From NCBI RefSeq assembly GCF_900104115.1, contig NZ_FNJM01000001.1, forward strand, positions 124,001 to 188,000: a DNA stretch of 64,000 bases. Direction: 5' to 3'. This DNA comes from Clostridium gasigenes (lineage in GTDB: Bacteria > Bacillota > Clostridia > Clostridiales > Clostridiaceae). The translations under genes were made by a program, and so were the position numbers. The notes below the pieces were generated by a model. That model worked only from the letters and a program-made list of their open reading frames with translations, had not been told where the DNA came from and searched no databases. Each line of letters starts with the position of its first letter. The stretch's first letter is position 1. This document shows, in pieces, positions 43,401-52,704 of this stretch.

Positions 43401-43928
43401 ATGGATATTATTTTTGATTTAGGAAAAGCAAATGATATTGATGAATTAGAACAGTTGTATAACGATTTGAATGACCATTTGGCAAAAGGAGTAAACTATC
43501 CTGGATGGATGAAGGATATATATCCTGTTAGGCAAAACGCAATTGATGGAGTTAAACAGGGTAATCTCTATGTATCAAAACATAATGGGAAAATCATTGG
43601 TTCTGTTATTTTAAGTCACAAACCTGAACCTGCATATTATAAGGCTAAATGGAAATTTGAATCTGACTATTCAGATGTTTTTGTTGTATATACATTTGTA
43701 GTGAATTCCAAATTTTTAAAATGTGGTGTAGGGAAAGCATTAATGGACTTTGCTATTGAACACAGTATTAAGTCACAAGCTAAATCAATTAGGTTGGATG
43801 TTTACGAAGGTAATATGCCTGCCATTAGGCTGTATGAAAAATGTGGTTTTAAATATATTGATACAGTTGACTTGGGACTTGGAAACTACGGGTTGAACTG
43901 GTTTAGACTATATGAAAAAGTGCTATGA
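43401..43928 (+). CDS. GNAT-family acetyltransferase
   Basis: This 175-residue protein has the canonical GNAT fold. The central motif FVVNSKFLKCGVGKALMDFA near residue 112 contains the acetyl-CoA loop (CGVGKA). SIRLDVYEGNMPAIRLYEKCGFKYI near 130-155 is the typical strand-helix leading to the CoA-pantetheine contact. The start ATG 43401 follows TTGGAGGGA. Substrate unknown; it is most like small-molecule N-acetyltransferases. It stands alone, with its own ribosome site and 70 bases of spacer before the next GNAT gene. Confidence 0.87.
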   Translation: MDIIFDLGKANDIDELEQLYNDLNDHLAKGVNYPGWMKDIYPVRQNAIDGVKQGNLYVSKHNGKIIGSVILSHKPEPAYYKAKWKFESDYSDVFVVYTFVVNSKFLKCGVGKALMDFAIEHSIKSQAKSIRLDVYEGNMPAIRLYEKCGFKYIDTVDLGLGNYGLNWFRLYEKVL

Positions 43929-43999
43929 GATAATTACCAATATTATGAATTGTTATAGTGAATAAAGAAAAAGTAAAGATATAATTTAGGGGGATAATT

Positions 44000-44473
44000 A
44001 TGATGGAATTACGAAAAATCACAGATGATAATTTGGATGAATGTATTAAATTAGAACCAAAAGAAGAACAAAAAAGTTATGTTGGAAGTAATATATCCAG
44101 TCTTGCAGAGGCGTATGTTGCTTTAACGAATAATGAGTGCATTCCTATGCCTTATGCCATTTATGCCAATGATATCATGGTAGGTTTTATAATGTTATCA
44201 TATAATGAAGCAGAAGAGACTGCTGATGATGAAAATGCTTATTGGGTGTGGAGATTAATGATTGACAAAGGATATCAGGGCAAAGGTTATGGTAAGGAAG
44301 CTATGGTAGGGGCACTTAAACTTATTAGGACATTACCGTATGGAAAATCTTCAGTAGTTTTCATTTCTTATGAACCAGAGAATGTGGTAGCAAAGACACT
44401 TTACGCATCTTGTGGGTTTGTGGAAACAGGTAAGATTGAAAATGGTGAATTAGTAGCAAAACTGGTTTTGTAG
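44000..44473 (+). CDS. GNAT-family acetyltransferase, spermidine/polyamine-like
   Basis: The 157-residue protein has YWVWRLMIDKGYQGKGYGKEAM near residue 90, with the acetyl-CoA motif QGKGYG, and ISYEPENVVAKTLYASCGFVETGK near the end. The WRLMID-x-x-YQGKGYGK pattern is common to polyamine/diamine acetyltransferases such as BltD and PaiA relatives. ATG 44000 or the next ATG (44003) could start translation after TAGGGGGA. The polyamine assignment is a family-level guess. Confidence 0.85.
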   Translation: MMELRKITDDNLDECIKLEPKEEQKSYVGSNISSLAEAYVALTNNECIPMPYAIYANDIMVGFIMLSYNEAEETADDENAYWVWRLMIDKGYQGKGYGKEAMVGALKLIRTLPYGKSSVVFISYEPENVVAKTLYASCGFVETGKIENGELVAKLVL

Positions 44474-44544
44474 AATCAATAATTATAAATAATAATTCGG
44501 AAAGGCGAACGAAAAGTTATTTGAAGTTTTGCGGGAGGTTAAGA

Positions 44545-44704
44545 ATGAAAAGACCTATAGTAAGTGCAGTTGCTTCTGTATCAGGTGGGGAAAAACAACT
44601 GTGATAAATGAGTTAAACCAAGTTCAGATTTTATTATAGACGGCAGTTTAAGTATTGATAAAATTACCTCTAAAATTATCGAAAAAATATTAAAAGTTAA
44701 TTAG
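44545..44704 (+). pseudogene. Deleted P-loop kinase gene (uridine kinase-like)
   Basis: ATG 44545, behind GCGGGAGG, reads MKRPIVSAVASVSGGEKQ and stops. One base away the frame gives GKTTVINELN, so the original was a P-loop SGGGKTT start of a nucleoside/uridine-kinase-like protein. After a deletion of most of the gene, DFIIDGSLSIDKITSKIIEK and a stop at 44702 represent its end. The gene is clearly inactive. Confidence 0.65.
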
Positions 44705-44779
44705 GGTTACTAAAGAATCCAATTCTCAAATTTAATATATTAAATAAATACAAAATATAGTTGTTAAGGTGGAGGGTTT

Positions 44780-45205
44780 ATGAAATATATAATGACTGAT
44801 AATCCCAAAGAGGAATATATTAGCGTAATTCTAAACAATTTGATAAAATATAATCTTGATTATATAGAATTAAGAGAAGTTAAGCCAATCGCTATTTTTG
44901 TTAATGATGAAAATGACAATAAAATAGGCGGAATTTCAGCAGAAACTCATGGTAATTGGCTAGAGGTATCATTTTTATGGGTTGATGAGAAATTAAGAGG
45001 CCAGAAAATAGGTTCAAAGTTGTTAAAGGATGTTGAAGTAGAAGCTATAAAAAGAGGCTGTAAATACTCATTTCTTGATACTTTTAGTTTTCAGGCCAAG
45101 GATTTTTATGTGAAGTTAGGCTACAAAGAAGTTTTTACATTAGAAGACTATCCACTAACTAGTAAACGTCATTATTTTGTAAAACAATTGAAGGAAAATA
45201 AGTAA
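44780..45205 (+). CDS. GNAT-family acetyltransferase
   Basis: The 141-residue protein has a GNAT core: IGGISAETHGNWLEVSFLWV near residue 53 and the acetyl-CoA motif DEKLRGQKIGSKLLKDVEVEA near 76, with FSFQAKDFYVKLGYKEVF completing the fold. This short, strand-rich form resembles the GNAT subgroup often encoded next to antibiotic resistance genes, but nothing specific can be claimed. ATG 44780 has a GGTGGAGGG ribosome site. It is a single gene. Confidence 0.87.
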   Translation: MKYIMTDNPKEEYISVILNNLIKYNLDYIELREVKPIAIFVNDENDNKIGGISAETHGNWLEVSFLWVDEKLRGQKIGSKLLKDVEVEAIKRGCKYSFLDTFSFQAKDFYVKLGYKEVFTLEDYPLTSKRHYFVKQLKENK

Positions 45206-45518
45206 GTCACTAAATGATTAAATTGTTTAGATGTTAAAATAAATTTTTGCCTAAAAGTTATTTGGTCTTTTTGTAGTATTAATGAACACAAATAGATAAC
45301 AGATTGAAATATCACATTATTTAGAGGTGAATTTGCGGTATTTTTTTGTTGCAATTCAAGGAGAGCATGTAGGAAGTGCGAATTAGATAATTAAATGTGA
45401 TATTTATAAAATATGTAATAAATAATTTGTAATAGTATACTATAAAATTAAAAAGTAATATAAATGCAAAAAGTTTAGAGCGTGGAAACATTAAATTTGT
45501 GAGATAAGGAGAATATAG
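45206..45518 (+). other. 313-base spacer, no gene seen
   Basis: The stretch is AT-rich with stops in all frames. ATAACAGATTGAA near 45297 repeats a sequence that also occurs at 43364 upstream of another GNAT gene, hinting at shared ancestry of these spacers. No promoter is clear. Confidence 0.3.
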
Positions 45519-45800
45519 ATGTTAGAAAAAAAGAAGTACGCAAATGGTAAAGACGTTTATACATATGATGAAAATAAACTTACATACTATTATAAGAATG
45601 GGAAAATAAAAGCAGAAGGCCCTTTTGAAAACAATCAAATGGAAGGTAAATGGATATTCTATAGGGAATCTGGACAACTATGGCAAATAGGAAATTTTCA
45701 AAATAGCAAAAAACACGGTAGATGGATAAGATTTAATAAAGAGAATCAAGAGGAATATAATGAGGAATTCATGGCTGGGAAACTAATTAAAGCAAAATAG
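45519..45800 (+). CDS. MORN/YwqK-type repeat protein
   Basis: The 93-residue protein has three copies of a YYKNGKIKAEGPFENNQMEG-like repeat: residues 23-43, 45-64 and about 66-85. The repeats carry the x-G-x-L/W-x-x-x-G-x-F pattern of MORN/YwqK families. YwqK-type proteins are often predicted antitoxins or immunity proteins of toxin systems, but no toxin gene is adjacent. ATG 45519 follows ATAAGGAGAATATAG. Confidence 0.7.
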   Translation: MLEKKKYANGKDVYTYDENKLTYYYKNGKIKAEGPFENNQMEGKWIFYRESGQLWQIGNFQNSKKHGRWIRFNKENQEEYNEEFMAGKLIKAK

Positions 45801-45964
45801 TACTCAATGTTTTCAACATCCAGGGGCAATTGCCTGCTTGAGCTTGCAAGGAGGAGAGGGAATTATAGTTGTACTATAATTATAAAGAGTAAATCTTAGG
45901 AGCTATAAAAAAATCAAGAATACTGGGCTGTTATTTATTTGGAGATGCTCTAATTAGAAAGTAA

Positions 45965-46186
45965 TCAACAGGCGGATTAGTTTATTTAATTGGGTATATA
46001 TTAATATTTTTAGGACAAAGTTTCACTGTATCATTACTTGTTGGAGATTATATATCAGTTGCTTTATTATTTATAGGAATACTTTCTAGACCTGTAGCAG
46101 CAATAATTATTTTTGAATTCTTATGTGATTCGTTATATAAAATATTAAAAGCAGTTGATAAATATAATGACTATAAAGAAGAATAA
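45965..46186 (+). pseudogene. C-terminal fragment of a membrane protein
   Basis: A frame without start codon reads GGLVYLIGYILIFLGQSFTV, then DYISVALLFIGILSRPVAA, and ends EFLCDSLYKILKAVDKYNDY with a stop at 46184. It has two hydrophobic spans and a charged tail, coherent enough to be real coding sequence that lost its 5' part. The family is not recognised. The remainder of 45801-45964 has no readable frame. Confidence 0.45.
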
Positions 46187-46214
46187 GATTAGGATGCTAC
46201 TAATTAATAAGATT

Positions 46215-46268
46215 GAGAATATTCATTTTAATGGTATTAAAACCATTAAAATAGATATTCTCTTTTTT
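46215..46268 (+). terminator. Terminator after the membrane-protein fragment
   Basis: GAGAATATTCATTTTAATGG (from 46215) pairs with CCATTAAAATAGATATTCTC (to 46262), followed by a T-run. Confidence 0.85.
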
Positions 46269-46288
46269 ATTATTATTCTTAAAAAATA

Positions 46289-46327
46289 TGACAACCTTTT
46301 GACAAATACAAGTTGTCAGTGTATAGT
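46289..46327 (+). promoter_or_regulatory. Promoter with inverted repeat upstream of the opuA operon
   Basis: TTGACA (46299-46304) and TATAGT (46322-46327) are spaced 17. TGACAAC (46289-46295) and GTTGTCA (46312-46318) form a perfect 7-bp inverted repeat flanking the -35 box. The start of opuAA is 289 bases further, so this implies a long leader in which I see no known riboswitch and no gene. It could also serve an unrecognised short transcript. Confidence 0.5.
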
Positions 46328-46615
46328 TGAAAGAGTAAATCAACCTAGGAATGAATAACAACTTAACACTGAGCCAAGTAATTATAGTTTAAAATATAGT
46401 CTTGGTGTATGTTCTAGTAATATTAGTAAGTAGTCAATAGGTATTACAAAATGATTATAGTAATACTTTTATTGAACTAAAGAATCATAAAATATTTTAT
46501 TTTAGGACTTTAATGAAAAATTGAATTTTTTTGCAAAGTTTAGCACAATATAAGGATGAGATATTTATTTAAGATATAAAATTATAATTAATACGTAGAT
46601 TAAAGAGGTGGATTA

Positions 46616-47833
46616 ATGTTAAAGATTGAGGTTAAAGGGTTAACAAAAATTTTTGGTAAGAACCCTAAACAAGGTTTGAAGCTTTTACAAGAAGGAAAAA
46701 CGAAAGAGGAAATTTTAAAAGAGACAGGCATGACTATAGGGGTGAATCAAGCATCCTTTGAAGTACATTCTGGAGAGATTTTTGTAATTATGGGATTGTC
46801 AGGAAGTGGAAAGTCCACTCTTGTAAGATTAATAAATCGCCTGATCGAGCCAAATGCAGGTAGTGTATTAGTAGATGGTGACGATTTAGCAAAAATGGAT
46901 AAAAATAAATTAAGAGAAACTAGAAGAAAAAAAGTAAGCATGGTTTTTCAAGGATTTGGATTGTTTCCTCATAGGACTGTTTGGGAAAATGCAGGATTCG
47001 GATTAGAAATACAAGGAATGGATAAAAAAGAAATTAAAGAAAAATCCATTGAATCATTAAAATTGGTAGGGCTTGCAGGATATGAAGAACAATATCCTAG
47101 TCAATTATCAGGTGGAATGAAGCAAAGAGTAGGGCTTGCAAGGGCTCTAGCTAATGATCCGGATATTTTATTGATGGATGAAGCGTTTTCAGCACTGGAT
47201 CCATTAATTCGTAAAGAAATGCAGGATGAGCTTATAGATTTACAATCATCTATGCATAAAACAATTATATTTATTACACATGACTTAGATGAAGCACTTA
47301 AAATTGGAGATAGAATTGCAATTATGAAAGATGGATTAATTGTACAGGTTGGAACTCCAGAGGAAATCATGACAAATCCTGCGGATGAATATGTTAGAAA
47401 GTTCGTTGAAGATGTAGATAGGTCTAAAGTTTTTTCAGCACAAAATGTTATGAAACGTCCAGAAACCATCGATATAGAAAAGCATGGTCCAAGGGTTGCA
47501 CTGCAACGTATGAAGCAAGCTGGAATTTCAAGTATTTATGTTATTAATAAAAATAAAGAGTTTTTAGGCGTTGTAACTGCAGATGCAGCGGTAGACGCAA
47601 TAAAGACTGGAAATAAAAATATTTATGATGCTATGATTACAGATGTTCCCGTGGTTGCTCCAGATTTATCATTAAATGATTTATTTGAGGTAATACATGA
47701 TTCACCTGTACCAGTAGCTGTTGTTGAAGATAAAATATTAAAAGGAATTGTTGTTAGAGGTGCAGTATTAGCAGCTCTTGCAGGAAATGAGGTGAATGTA
47801 GATGTTAGAAATACCAATGATACCAATAGCTAA
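46616..47833 (+). CDS. opuAA: Glycine betaine/proline ABC transporter ATPase OpuAA
   Basis: The 405-residue protein is a ProV/OpuAA ATPase: Walker A GLSGSGKST near residue 60, signature LSGGMKQRVGLARALA near 165, and Walker B ILLMDEAFSALDP near 185. An N-terminal extension (KIFGKNPKQGLKLLQEGKTK) is typical of this group, and a C-terminal tandem CBS domain (about 275-395) includes AGISSIYVINKNKEFLGVV. The CBS pair senses ionic strength in OpuA. The start follows AGAGGTGG. It is first of three genes and overlaps opuAB by 32 bases. The transporter imports compatible solutes for osmoprotection. Confidence 0.95.
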   Translation: MLKIEVKGLTKIFGKNPKQGLKLLQEGKTKEEILKETGMTIGVNQASFEVHSGEIFVIMGLSGSGKSTLVRLINRLIEPNAGSVLVDGDDLAKMDKNKLRETRRKKVSMVFQGFGLFPHRTVWENAGFGLEIQGMDKKEIKEKSIESLKLVGLAGYEEQYPSQLSGGMKQRVGLARALANDPDILLMDEAFSALDPLIRKEMQDELIDLQSSMHKTIIFITHDLDEALKIGDRIAIMKDGLIVQVGTPEEIMTNPADEYVRKFVEDVDRSKVFSAQNVMKRPETIDIEKHGPRVALQRMKQAGISSIYVINKNKEFLGVVTADAAVDAIKTGNKNIYDAMITDVPVVAPDLSLNDLFEVIHDSPVPVAVVEDKILKGIVVRGAVLAALAGNEVNVDVRNTNDTNS

Positions 47834-48644
47834 ATGGGCTGATATGATTGTAGAATGGTTAAGAGAGAATGCACAGTGGTTTTTTGAACCAATTAAGAAT
47901 TTACTTGACGGGATTGTAACTGGGTTAAGTGACGCATTGATATCTATACCTCCAATACTTTTCATTATAATTATCGTACTATTAACTATATTCATAAATA
48001 AGAAAAAATTGGGGTTACCCATATTTTCATTAGTAGGACTACTGTTAATAGAAAATCTTGGATATTGGAAAGCGACAATGCTTACTCTTTCATTGATTTT
48101 AACAGCTAGTTCAATATCAATTTTAATAGGAGTTCCTCTTGGGATTTGGATGTCAAAAAACAAGACGGTGCAAAGTATAGTAACACCTATATTAGATTTT
48201 ATGCAGACTATGCCGGCCTTTGTCTATTTGATACCCGCAGTTTCTTTCTTTGGGATAGGAATGGTACCTGGAATTATTGCATCTGTTATATTTGCAATGC
48301 CTCCAGTTGTAAGGTTAACTAATCTTGGTATTCGTGGAGTTTCTACAGAACTAATTGAGGCTGCAAATGCCTTTGGATCAACTCCAACTCAAAAACTATT
48401 CAAGGTTCAACTTCCACTAGCAAAAAATACAATTATGGCAGGTGTTAACCAAACAATTATGTTATCACTATCTATGGTTGTTATAGCTTCTATGATTGGG
48501 GCAGAAGGCTTAGGAGTTGAAGTTTTTAGAGCAGTTACAAGAAATGAAGCCGGACAAGGATTTGCTTCAGGATTGGCTATTGTTATATTAGCTATGATAT
48601 TAGATCGTATTACTCAATCAATAAATACAAAAAAAGATTTTTAA
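47802..48644 (+). CDS. opuAB: Glycine betaine ABC transporter permease OpuAB
   Basis: The 280-residue permease has an amphipathic start (PIAKWADMIVEWLRENAQWF), then about six spans. The EAA loop is GIRGVSTELIEAANAFGSTPTQKLFKVQLP near residue 195, docking on the ATPase. The sequence is typical of ProW/OpuAB proteins. ATG 47802 follows GAGGTGA inside the end of opuAA. A hairpin separates it from opuAC, suggesting that the binding protein gene may be expressed at a different level. Confidence 0.95.
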   Translation: MLEIPMIPIAKWADMIVEWLRENAQWFFEPIKNLLDGIVTGLSDALISIPPILFIIIIVLLTIFINKKKLGLPIFSLVGLLLIENLGYWKATMLTLSLILTASSISILIGVPLGIWMSKNKTVQSIVTPILDFMQTMPAFVYLIPAVSFFGIGMVPGIIASVIFAMPPVVRLTNLGIRGVSTELIEAANAFGSTPTQKLFKVQLPLAKNTIMAGVNQTIMLSLSMVVIASMIGAEGLGVEVFRAVTRNEAGQGFASGLAIVILAMILDRITQSINTKKDF

Positions 48645-48660
48645 GATTTTAATAAGGCGA

Positions 48661-48703
48661 TTGAAAAAATAATAGACTAGCAAATTGGTTATTGTTTTTT
48701 CAA
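48661..48703 (+). terminator. Intra-operon hairpin between opuAB and opuAC
   Basis: TTGAAAAAATAATAGAC (48661-48677) pairs with GTTATTGTTTTTTCAA (48688-48703) including G-U pairs, with the T-run in the stem. It may attenuate transcription or protect the upstream mRNA. Its core AATAATAGAC...ATTGG resembles the base of the hairpin at 15098. Confidence 0.55.
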
Positions 48704-48742
48704 AGTATCTAAATAAATAGATATATAAGGAGGAATAAATTT

Positions 48743-49645
48743 ATGATTAAAAAAAATTGGAAAATAATCAGTGTAGTAGCAATTAGTATAGTAGCATTAA
48801 CTTTTGTAGGTTGCAGTAATAGTAAAAGTAGTGAAGAAAAAAAAGGTGCTGATGCAACTTATGGTGAAAAAGTAAAGTATAAAATCACAGGTATAGATGC
48901 TGGGGCTGGTGTAGTGCAAGCTGCTGAAAAAGCAGTTAAAGACTATAAGTTAGATTATACTGTACAAACTAGCTCAGGAGGTGCTATGACACAAGCACTT
49001 GCAGATGCAATTAAAAATAAGGAACCAATTATAATTACTGGGTGGTCACCTCATTGGATGTTTAGTAAATATGATTTGAAATATTTAGATGACCCTAAGG
49101 GATCTTTTGGTGGTAATGAACATATAAATACCATTGCACGTAACGGATTAAAAGAAGATATGCCTAATGCTCATAAAATTTTAGACCAATTTTTATGGAC
49201 GGCTGATGATATGGAAGCTGTTATGCTTAAAGTTAACGAAGGTGAAAATGTAAAGGAAGTTGCAAGACAATGGATCACTGACAATACAGATAAAGTAAGC
49301 AAATGGACAGAAGGCGCAAAAAAAGTAGATGGTGAAGAAATCAAACTTGCGTATGTTGCTTGGGATACAGAAATTGCATCTACTAATATAATTGGATTAG
49401 CATTAGAAGATATGGGATATAAGGTTACACTTACACAAGTAGATGCAGGACCTATGTGGGCCGCAGTAGCTAGCGGAGATGTAGATGCTATTGTTGCAGC
49501 TTGGCTACCAGGAACTCATGCAAAATATATATCAGACTATGAAGGTAAAGTTGAAGATCTAGGACCAAACCTAGAGGGAGCTAAAATAGGTTTAGTTGTT
49601 CCTTCTTATATGGATATTAATTCTATAGAAGATTTAGTTAAATAG
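48743..49645 (+). CDS. opuAC: Glycine betaine-binding lipoprotein OpuAC
   Basis: The 300-residue protein has a lipoprotein signal with lipobox FVGC (Cys25) and then a periplasmic-binding-type domain of the ProX/OpuAC family. Tryptophan-rich segments IITGWSPHWMFSKYDLKYLD near 95-115 and VDAGPMWAAVASGDVDAIVAAWLPGTH near 230-255 could form the aromatic cage that binds the trimethylammonium group. As a membrane-anchored lipoprotein, it delivers glycine betaine to OpuAB. Ribosome site AAGGAGGAA. The name is firm by family and operon. Confidence 0.95.
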   Translation: MIKKNWKIISVVAISIVALTFVGCSNSKSSEEKKGADATYGEKVKYKITGIDAGAGVVQAAEKAVKDYKLDYTVQTSSGGAMTQALADAIKNKEPIIITGWSPHWMFSKYDLKYLDDPKGSFGGNEHINTIARNGLKEDMPNAHKILDQFLWTADDMEAVMLKVNEGENVKEVARQWITDNTDKVSKWTEGAKKVDGEEIKLAYVAWDTEIASTNIIGLALEDMGYKVTLTQVDAGPMWAAVASGDVDAIVAAWLPGTHAKYISDYEGKVEDLGPNLEGAKIGLVVPSYMDINSIEDLVK

Positions 49646-49655
49646 ATTATTAAGT

Positions 49656-49704
49656 GAAGGGGCTGTTGCAAAACTAAATAAATTAGTTTTGCAACAGCCC
49701 CTTC
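49656..49704. terminator. Perfect 22-bp palindrome ending the opuA operon
   Basis: GAAGGGGCTGTTGCAAAACT (from 49656) and AGTTTTGCAACAGCCCCTTC (to 49704) are the two arms, 22 bp in all with the adjacent AA/TT, with a 5-base loop ATAAA. It lies between converging genes and should terminate both. GGGGCTGTTGCAAAA also resembles insertion-sequence terminal repeats. Confidence 0.75.
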
Positions 49705-49707
49705 GTA

Positions 49708-51750
49708 TTAGATTATAAATTCACTTACTATACTGTTTAGTGTTGTAGCTAATTCTGCTTGTGCATCAGCAACTTGAGAAACTTCGTCAGCGCTGATCTT
49801 TGTATCATTTACAGTAATCGCAATTTCTGAAGCACCTGATGCTACTTCTTCAACTACGGCTGAAACTGATTCTAGTGATTTTATTAATTGTTCTACAGAA
49901 CCTGTTACATCTCCAATATTTGTTGAAAAATCATTTATTAATCCTGATACGTTATTTGCATCTTCTAAATAAAGTTCAGATCTCTTTATCATTTGGTCAT
50001 AATCTAAAGTAACTTTCTTATCGATAAACTCTAATATTCCAGTTGCGTCCTGTGACATATTTCCGAAGGCATTTTTAACTTGTCCAACTATTTTTTGAAT
50101 ATTAGTTACAGTTGCAGTTGATTGAGAAGCTAATTTAGCAACTTCGTCTGCAACAACTGCAAAGCCTCTGCCGTGTTCGCCAGCTCTTGCAGCTTCTATA
50201 GCTGCATTTAAGGAAAGCAGATTTGTTTGAGCTGCAATCTGTCCTATAATTTCTGCCATACTATTTATTTCTTCTACTATTTTACCTTCTTCAATAGATT
50301 TTAAAATAGCAGTTTCTTTTTCACGATACATATCTAATGCGACTTTCTTTGAATCTTCTGATTCTGATTTCATATTTAATGCTCTACTCTTAATTTCAAT
50401 AGCAGAATTATTACCATCAGCAGCTTTCAAATTAAGCTTAGTTATAGCACTTGTTATTAAATCACTGAAGGAAGTCATTTCTTGAGCAGAAGCGCTAGTT
50501 TCTTCCATAGCGGCTGCTATCTCTTGAGTTCCACCATTAATAGTATTTATTTGTCTATTAATTTCTGATATTACAGCTGCTAGTTCTTCGCCACTTGCAC
50601 TAACATTTTCACTGTTTAATGAAATTTTTTCAACTATAGTATTTAAATTTAGACTCATATCATTTATTGCTTCAGCAATTTGTCCTATTTCATCCTCAGA
50701 TTTAACTTCTACTTTAAATGTTAAATCTCCTTGAGCAACCCTTCTAATAGCACCTAATAATTTAGGAATATCTTTTAATATTTTTTTAGTAACAAAATAT
50801 ATCGCTGCAATTAAAAATAACAAACCAATTATATAAGTAGCTGCTAAAATAGTATTAAATTTCACAAGTGGTTTCTCTACTTCTGATTTTAAAATAACTG
50901 TACCAACAGACCAATTGTTAGCTTTAATAGGAGCATAGGCTGCATATCTTTCTTCATCATCTAGAATATAAGTACCAACACCATTTTCTCCTTGAACCAT
51001 TTTTTTACCTACTTCACCTGCATCACCTGCATATTCAGTAAATTTTTCTTTTAAAACTTTATTTTCATCTTTATGATACATAAATGTTCCAGTGGTATCT
51101 AAAAGGAATGTATATCCACTTTCTCCAACTTTATATTTATTCATGATCTCAGGTAATTTGTCAATTAAGTAGTCTACACCTACAGCCCCTACAGATTTTC
51201 CATCTGTATCTAAAATAGGATATGCCATAGTGATAACCATTTTTTTTGTTAATTCATCTACATAAGGTGGAGAATAATATAACCCGCCAACTTTTAATGT
51301 ATCTAAGTACCATTGTCTCTTAGTAATATCCCATGTAGCAGGACTATCTTTTCCATCATCTACAAATAGGTAACTTGATTTTTCTAATGCTACATAAACA
51401 GCTGAAGCATTTTTATCAGTTGCTTTTATATTTTGCAAGCTTTTAAGAACAGTAGCATAGTTTGGATTTGTTTTGACATCAGCCTTTGACTTAACTTCAT
51501 TTGCTAGAGTACTAATGGAATCATTAGTAGCCATTTGTGTAACTAATGTTCCGCCTTGTTCAAAGAAACTATTAACATCTTTAGATATAATGGTTGCATT
51601 ATCAGTTAAAGATGTATTAATATTTTCAATTAAAACATTCTTATTGTAAGAGTTAATTACAATTCCAGTAACGACAAAGACTAATACAGTTACAATAGTA
51701 AGAATAGATAATAGCTTTAATGTAATACTTTTATTAATTTTTTTAAACAA
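49708..51750 (-). CDS. Methyl-accepting chemotaxis protein with dCache sensor
   Basis: The 680-residue chemoreceptor has spans at about 12-34 and 295-317 around an extracellular dCache domain. The Cache motif [15 protein letters not shown] near residue 137, [12 protein letters not shown] and [11 protein letters not shown] near 200 match much of the amino-acid-binding dCache_1AA signature (Arg, Trp, Tyr and the late Asp), with Trp in place of the first Tyr. HAMP is at about 318-370, and the signalling hairpin [40 protein letters not shown] is near 500-540. It signals to CheA. Amino-acid sensing is inferred from the motif. Confidence 0.92.
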   Translation of the reverse strand: MFKKINKSITLKLLSILTIVTVLVFVVTGIVINSYNKNVLIENINTSLTDNATIISKDVNSFFEQGGTLVTQMATNDSISTLANEVKSKADVKTNPNYATVLKSLQNIKATDKNASAVYVALEKSSYLFVDDGKDSPATWDITKRQWYLDTLKVGGLYYSPPYVDELTKKMVITMAYPILDTDGKSVGAVGVDYLIDKLPEIMNKYKVGESGYTFLLDTTGTFMYHKDENKVLKEKFTEYAGDAGEVGKKMVQGENGVGTYILDDEERYAAYAPIKANNWSVGTVILKSEVEKPLVKFNTILAATYIIGLLFLIAAIYFVTKKILKDIPKLLGAIRRVAQGDLTFKVEVKSEDEIGQIAEAINDMSLNLNTIVEKISLNSENVSASGEELAAVISEINRQINTINGGTQEIAAAMEETSASAQEMTSFSDLITSAITKLNLKAADGNNSAIEIKSRALNMKSESEDSKKVALDMYREKETAILKSIEEGKIVEEINSMAEIIGQIAAQTNLLSLNAAIEAARAGEHGRGFAVVADEVAKLASQSTATVTNIQKIVGQVKNAFGNMSQDATGILEFIDKKVTLDYDQMIKRSELYLEDANNVSGLINDFSTNIGDVTGSVEQLIKSLESVSAVVEEVASGASEIAITVNDTKISADEVSQVADAQAELATTLNSIVSEFII

Positions 51751-52013
51751 TTTACAACACCCCTAATCTTTTGTTTTATTTATATTATTATTATCGAGTT
51801 TAAAAATAATATATTAACTAGTAAATATTAGAAAATTCTGATTTCATCACATAAAAAATCATATAAGTTAACATTATATCTTCCAGAGTTAGAAAAACTG
51901 AATGATAAATTATTACAGGAGTTGTAGTATGTTTGGATTATTAGATATAGATATAAAGAATATATATAAGGCACTCGAAAAGTTTAAAGAAATAGAAAAA
52001 GCAATATTAATTA

Positions 52014-52448
52014 TTATTTTAACTTTTCCTTTGCAATTTCTACTTCAAATCCATCTACAAAGTTTTTTACATCCTTTAACTTAGTATCTTCTGGAACAGA
52101 ATTAGGTATATCTAATTCTTTATATAATTCATTTAATTCAATTTTAGTTCCAATGGATACTTCTTTTATAGTCATATAGCCCTTAATATCGTCAATATTA
52201 ATTTTAGACTCTGCAGTTATTTTCTCGGGTAAAAATTTAGAAATTCCAGTAATTTTACTTGCAACTATCACTGTGAAAAACAATCCGACTGCAAGTGCAA
52301 ATATAGTTGCGGTTTTCCATGTAAAATATAGAGTTAAAAGAAGGATAACATATTTCAAATATCTCATAGGCTTGTCTATTTTTTTGGCATAATAAATTTT
52401 TTGTTCATAATTTTCTCTGAGGTCCTTATTCTGGTAATTATCAGGGAC
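52014..52448 (-). pseudogene. 4Fe-4S membrane protein C-terminal part, N terminus lost
   Basis: On the minus strand the frame is open from GTC 52448 with no start codon: PDNYQNKDLRENYEQKIYYA, then MRYLKYVILLLTLYF and a second span, then DDIKGYMTIKEVSIGTKIELNELYKELDIPNSVPEDTKLKD. The end matches my recollection of the C-terminal domain of NapH/YccM-like 4Fe-4S membrane proteins. The iron-sulfur part and earlier spans are missing. The break lies next to a 16-bp repeat that recurs after the P-type ATPase gene. An ATG at 52367 could still give a 117-residue protein. Confidence 0.6.
52419..52434 (+). repeat. 16-bp direct repeat, left copy
   Basis: GAGGTCCTTATTCTGG is identical to 55879-55894. Between the copies lie the NiCo riboswitch and the P-type ATPase gene; the left copy is inside the truncated 4Fe-4S gene. 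Confidence 0.7.
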
Positions 52449-52542
52449 TTATAAAATATATTTTTTAAAATAGTAGAACAAGCTGGGGAAAATAGAATAT
52501 AATTATATAGAAATCTCTTTGCGCTGCATATAAATCTACAGT

Positions 52543-52704
52543 ACAAACTGATCAGGCCAAGAATTAATATGGGTTAATAAAATAATGTTATATGTAGGTA
52601 AACTATTATTTAGATTATGCTACAAAAGTTATTTTAAATCATTAAGTTAATTCAAGGAGCCGGGCCAATAGGCAACAGGATTATTACAATACCTGTGGGA
52701 CAGT
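52543..52704 (+). promoter_or_regulatory. NiCo (czcD) riboswitch aptamer
   Basis: The closing pair ACTG (52547-52550) with CAGT (52701-52704) brackets conserved blocks of the NiCo class: ACTGATCAGGCCA near 52547, GAGCCGGGC and GGCAACAGGATTATTACA at 52658-52687, and CCTGTGGGACAGT at 52692-52704. These match my memory of the characterised cobalt/nickel aptamer (GCCGGGC, GGCAACAG, ATTACA, CTGTGGGACAGT). The second arm is long and AT-rich. It precedes a P-type ATPase gene by about 335 bases. Confidence 0.88.

Noticed and set aside
46155..46358. 67-codon plus-strand frame
   Set aside because: It runs straight through a strong terminator hairpin and promoter-like sequence, and overlaps a better coding remnant.
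51902..52084. 60-codon plus-strand frame
   Set aside because: Most of its second half is antisense to the conserved end of the 4Fe-4S protein remnant, and its GGAGTTG site does not suit the start.
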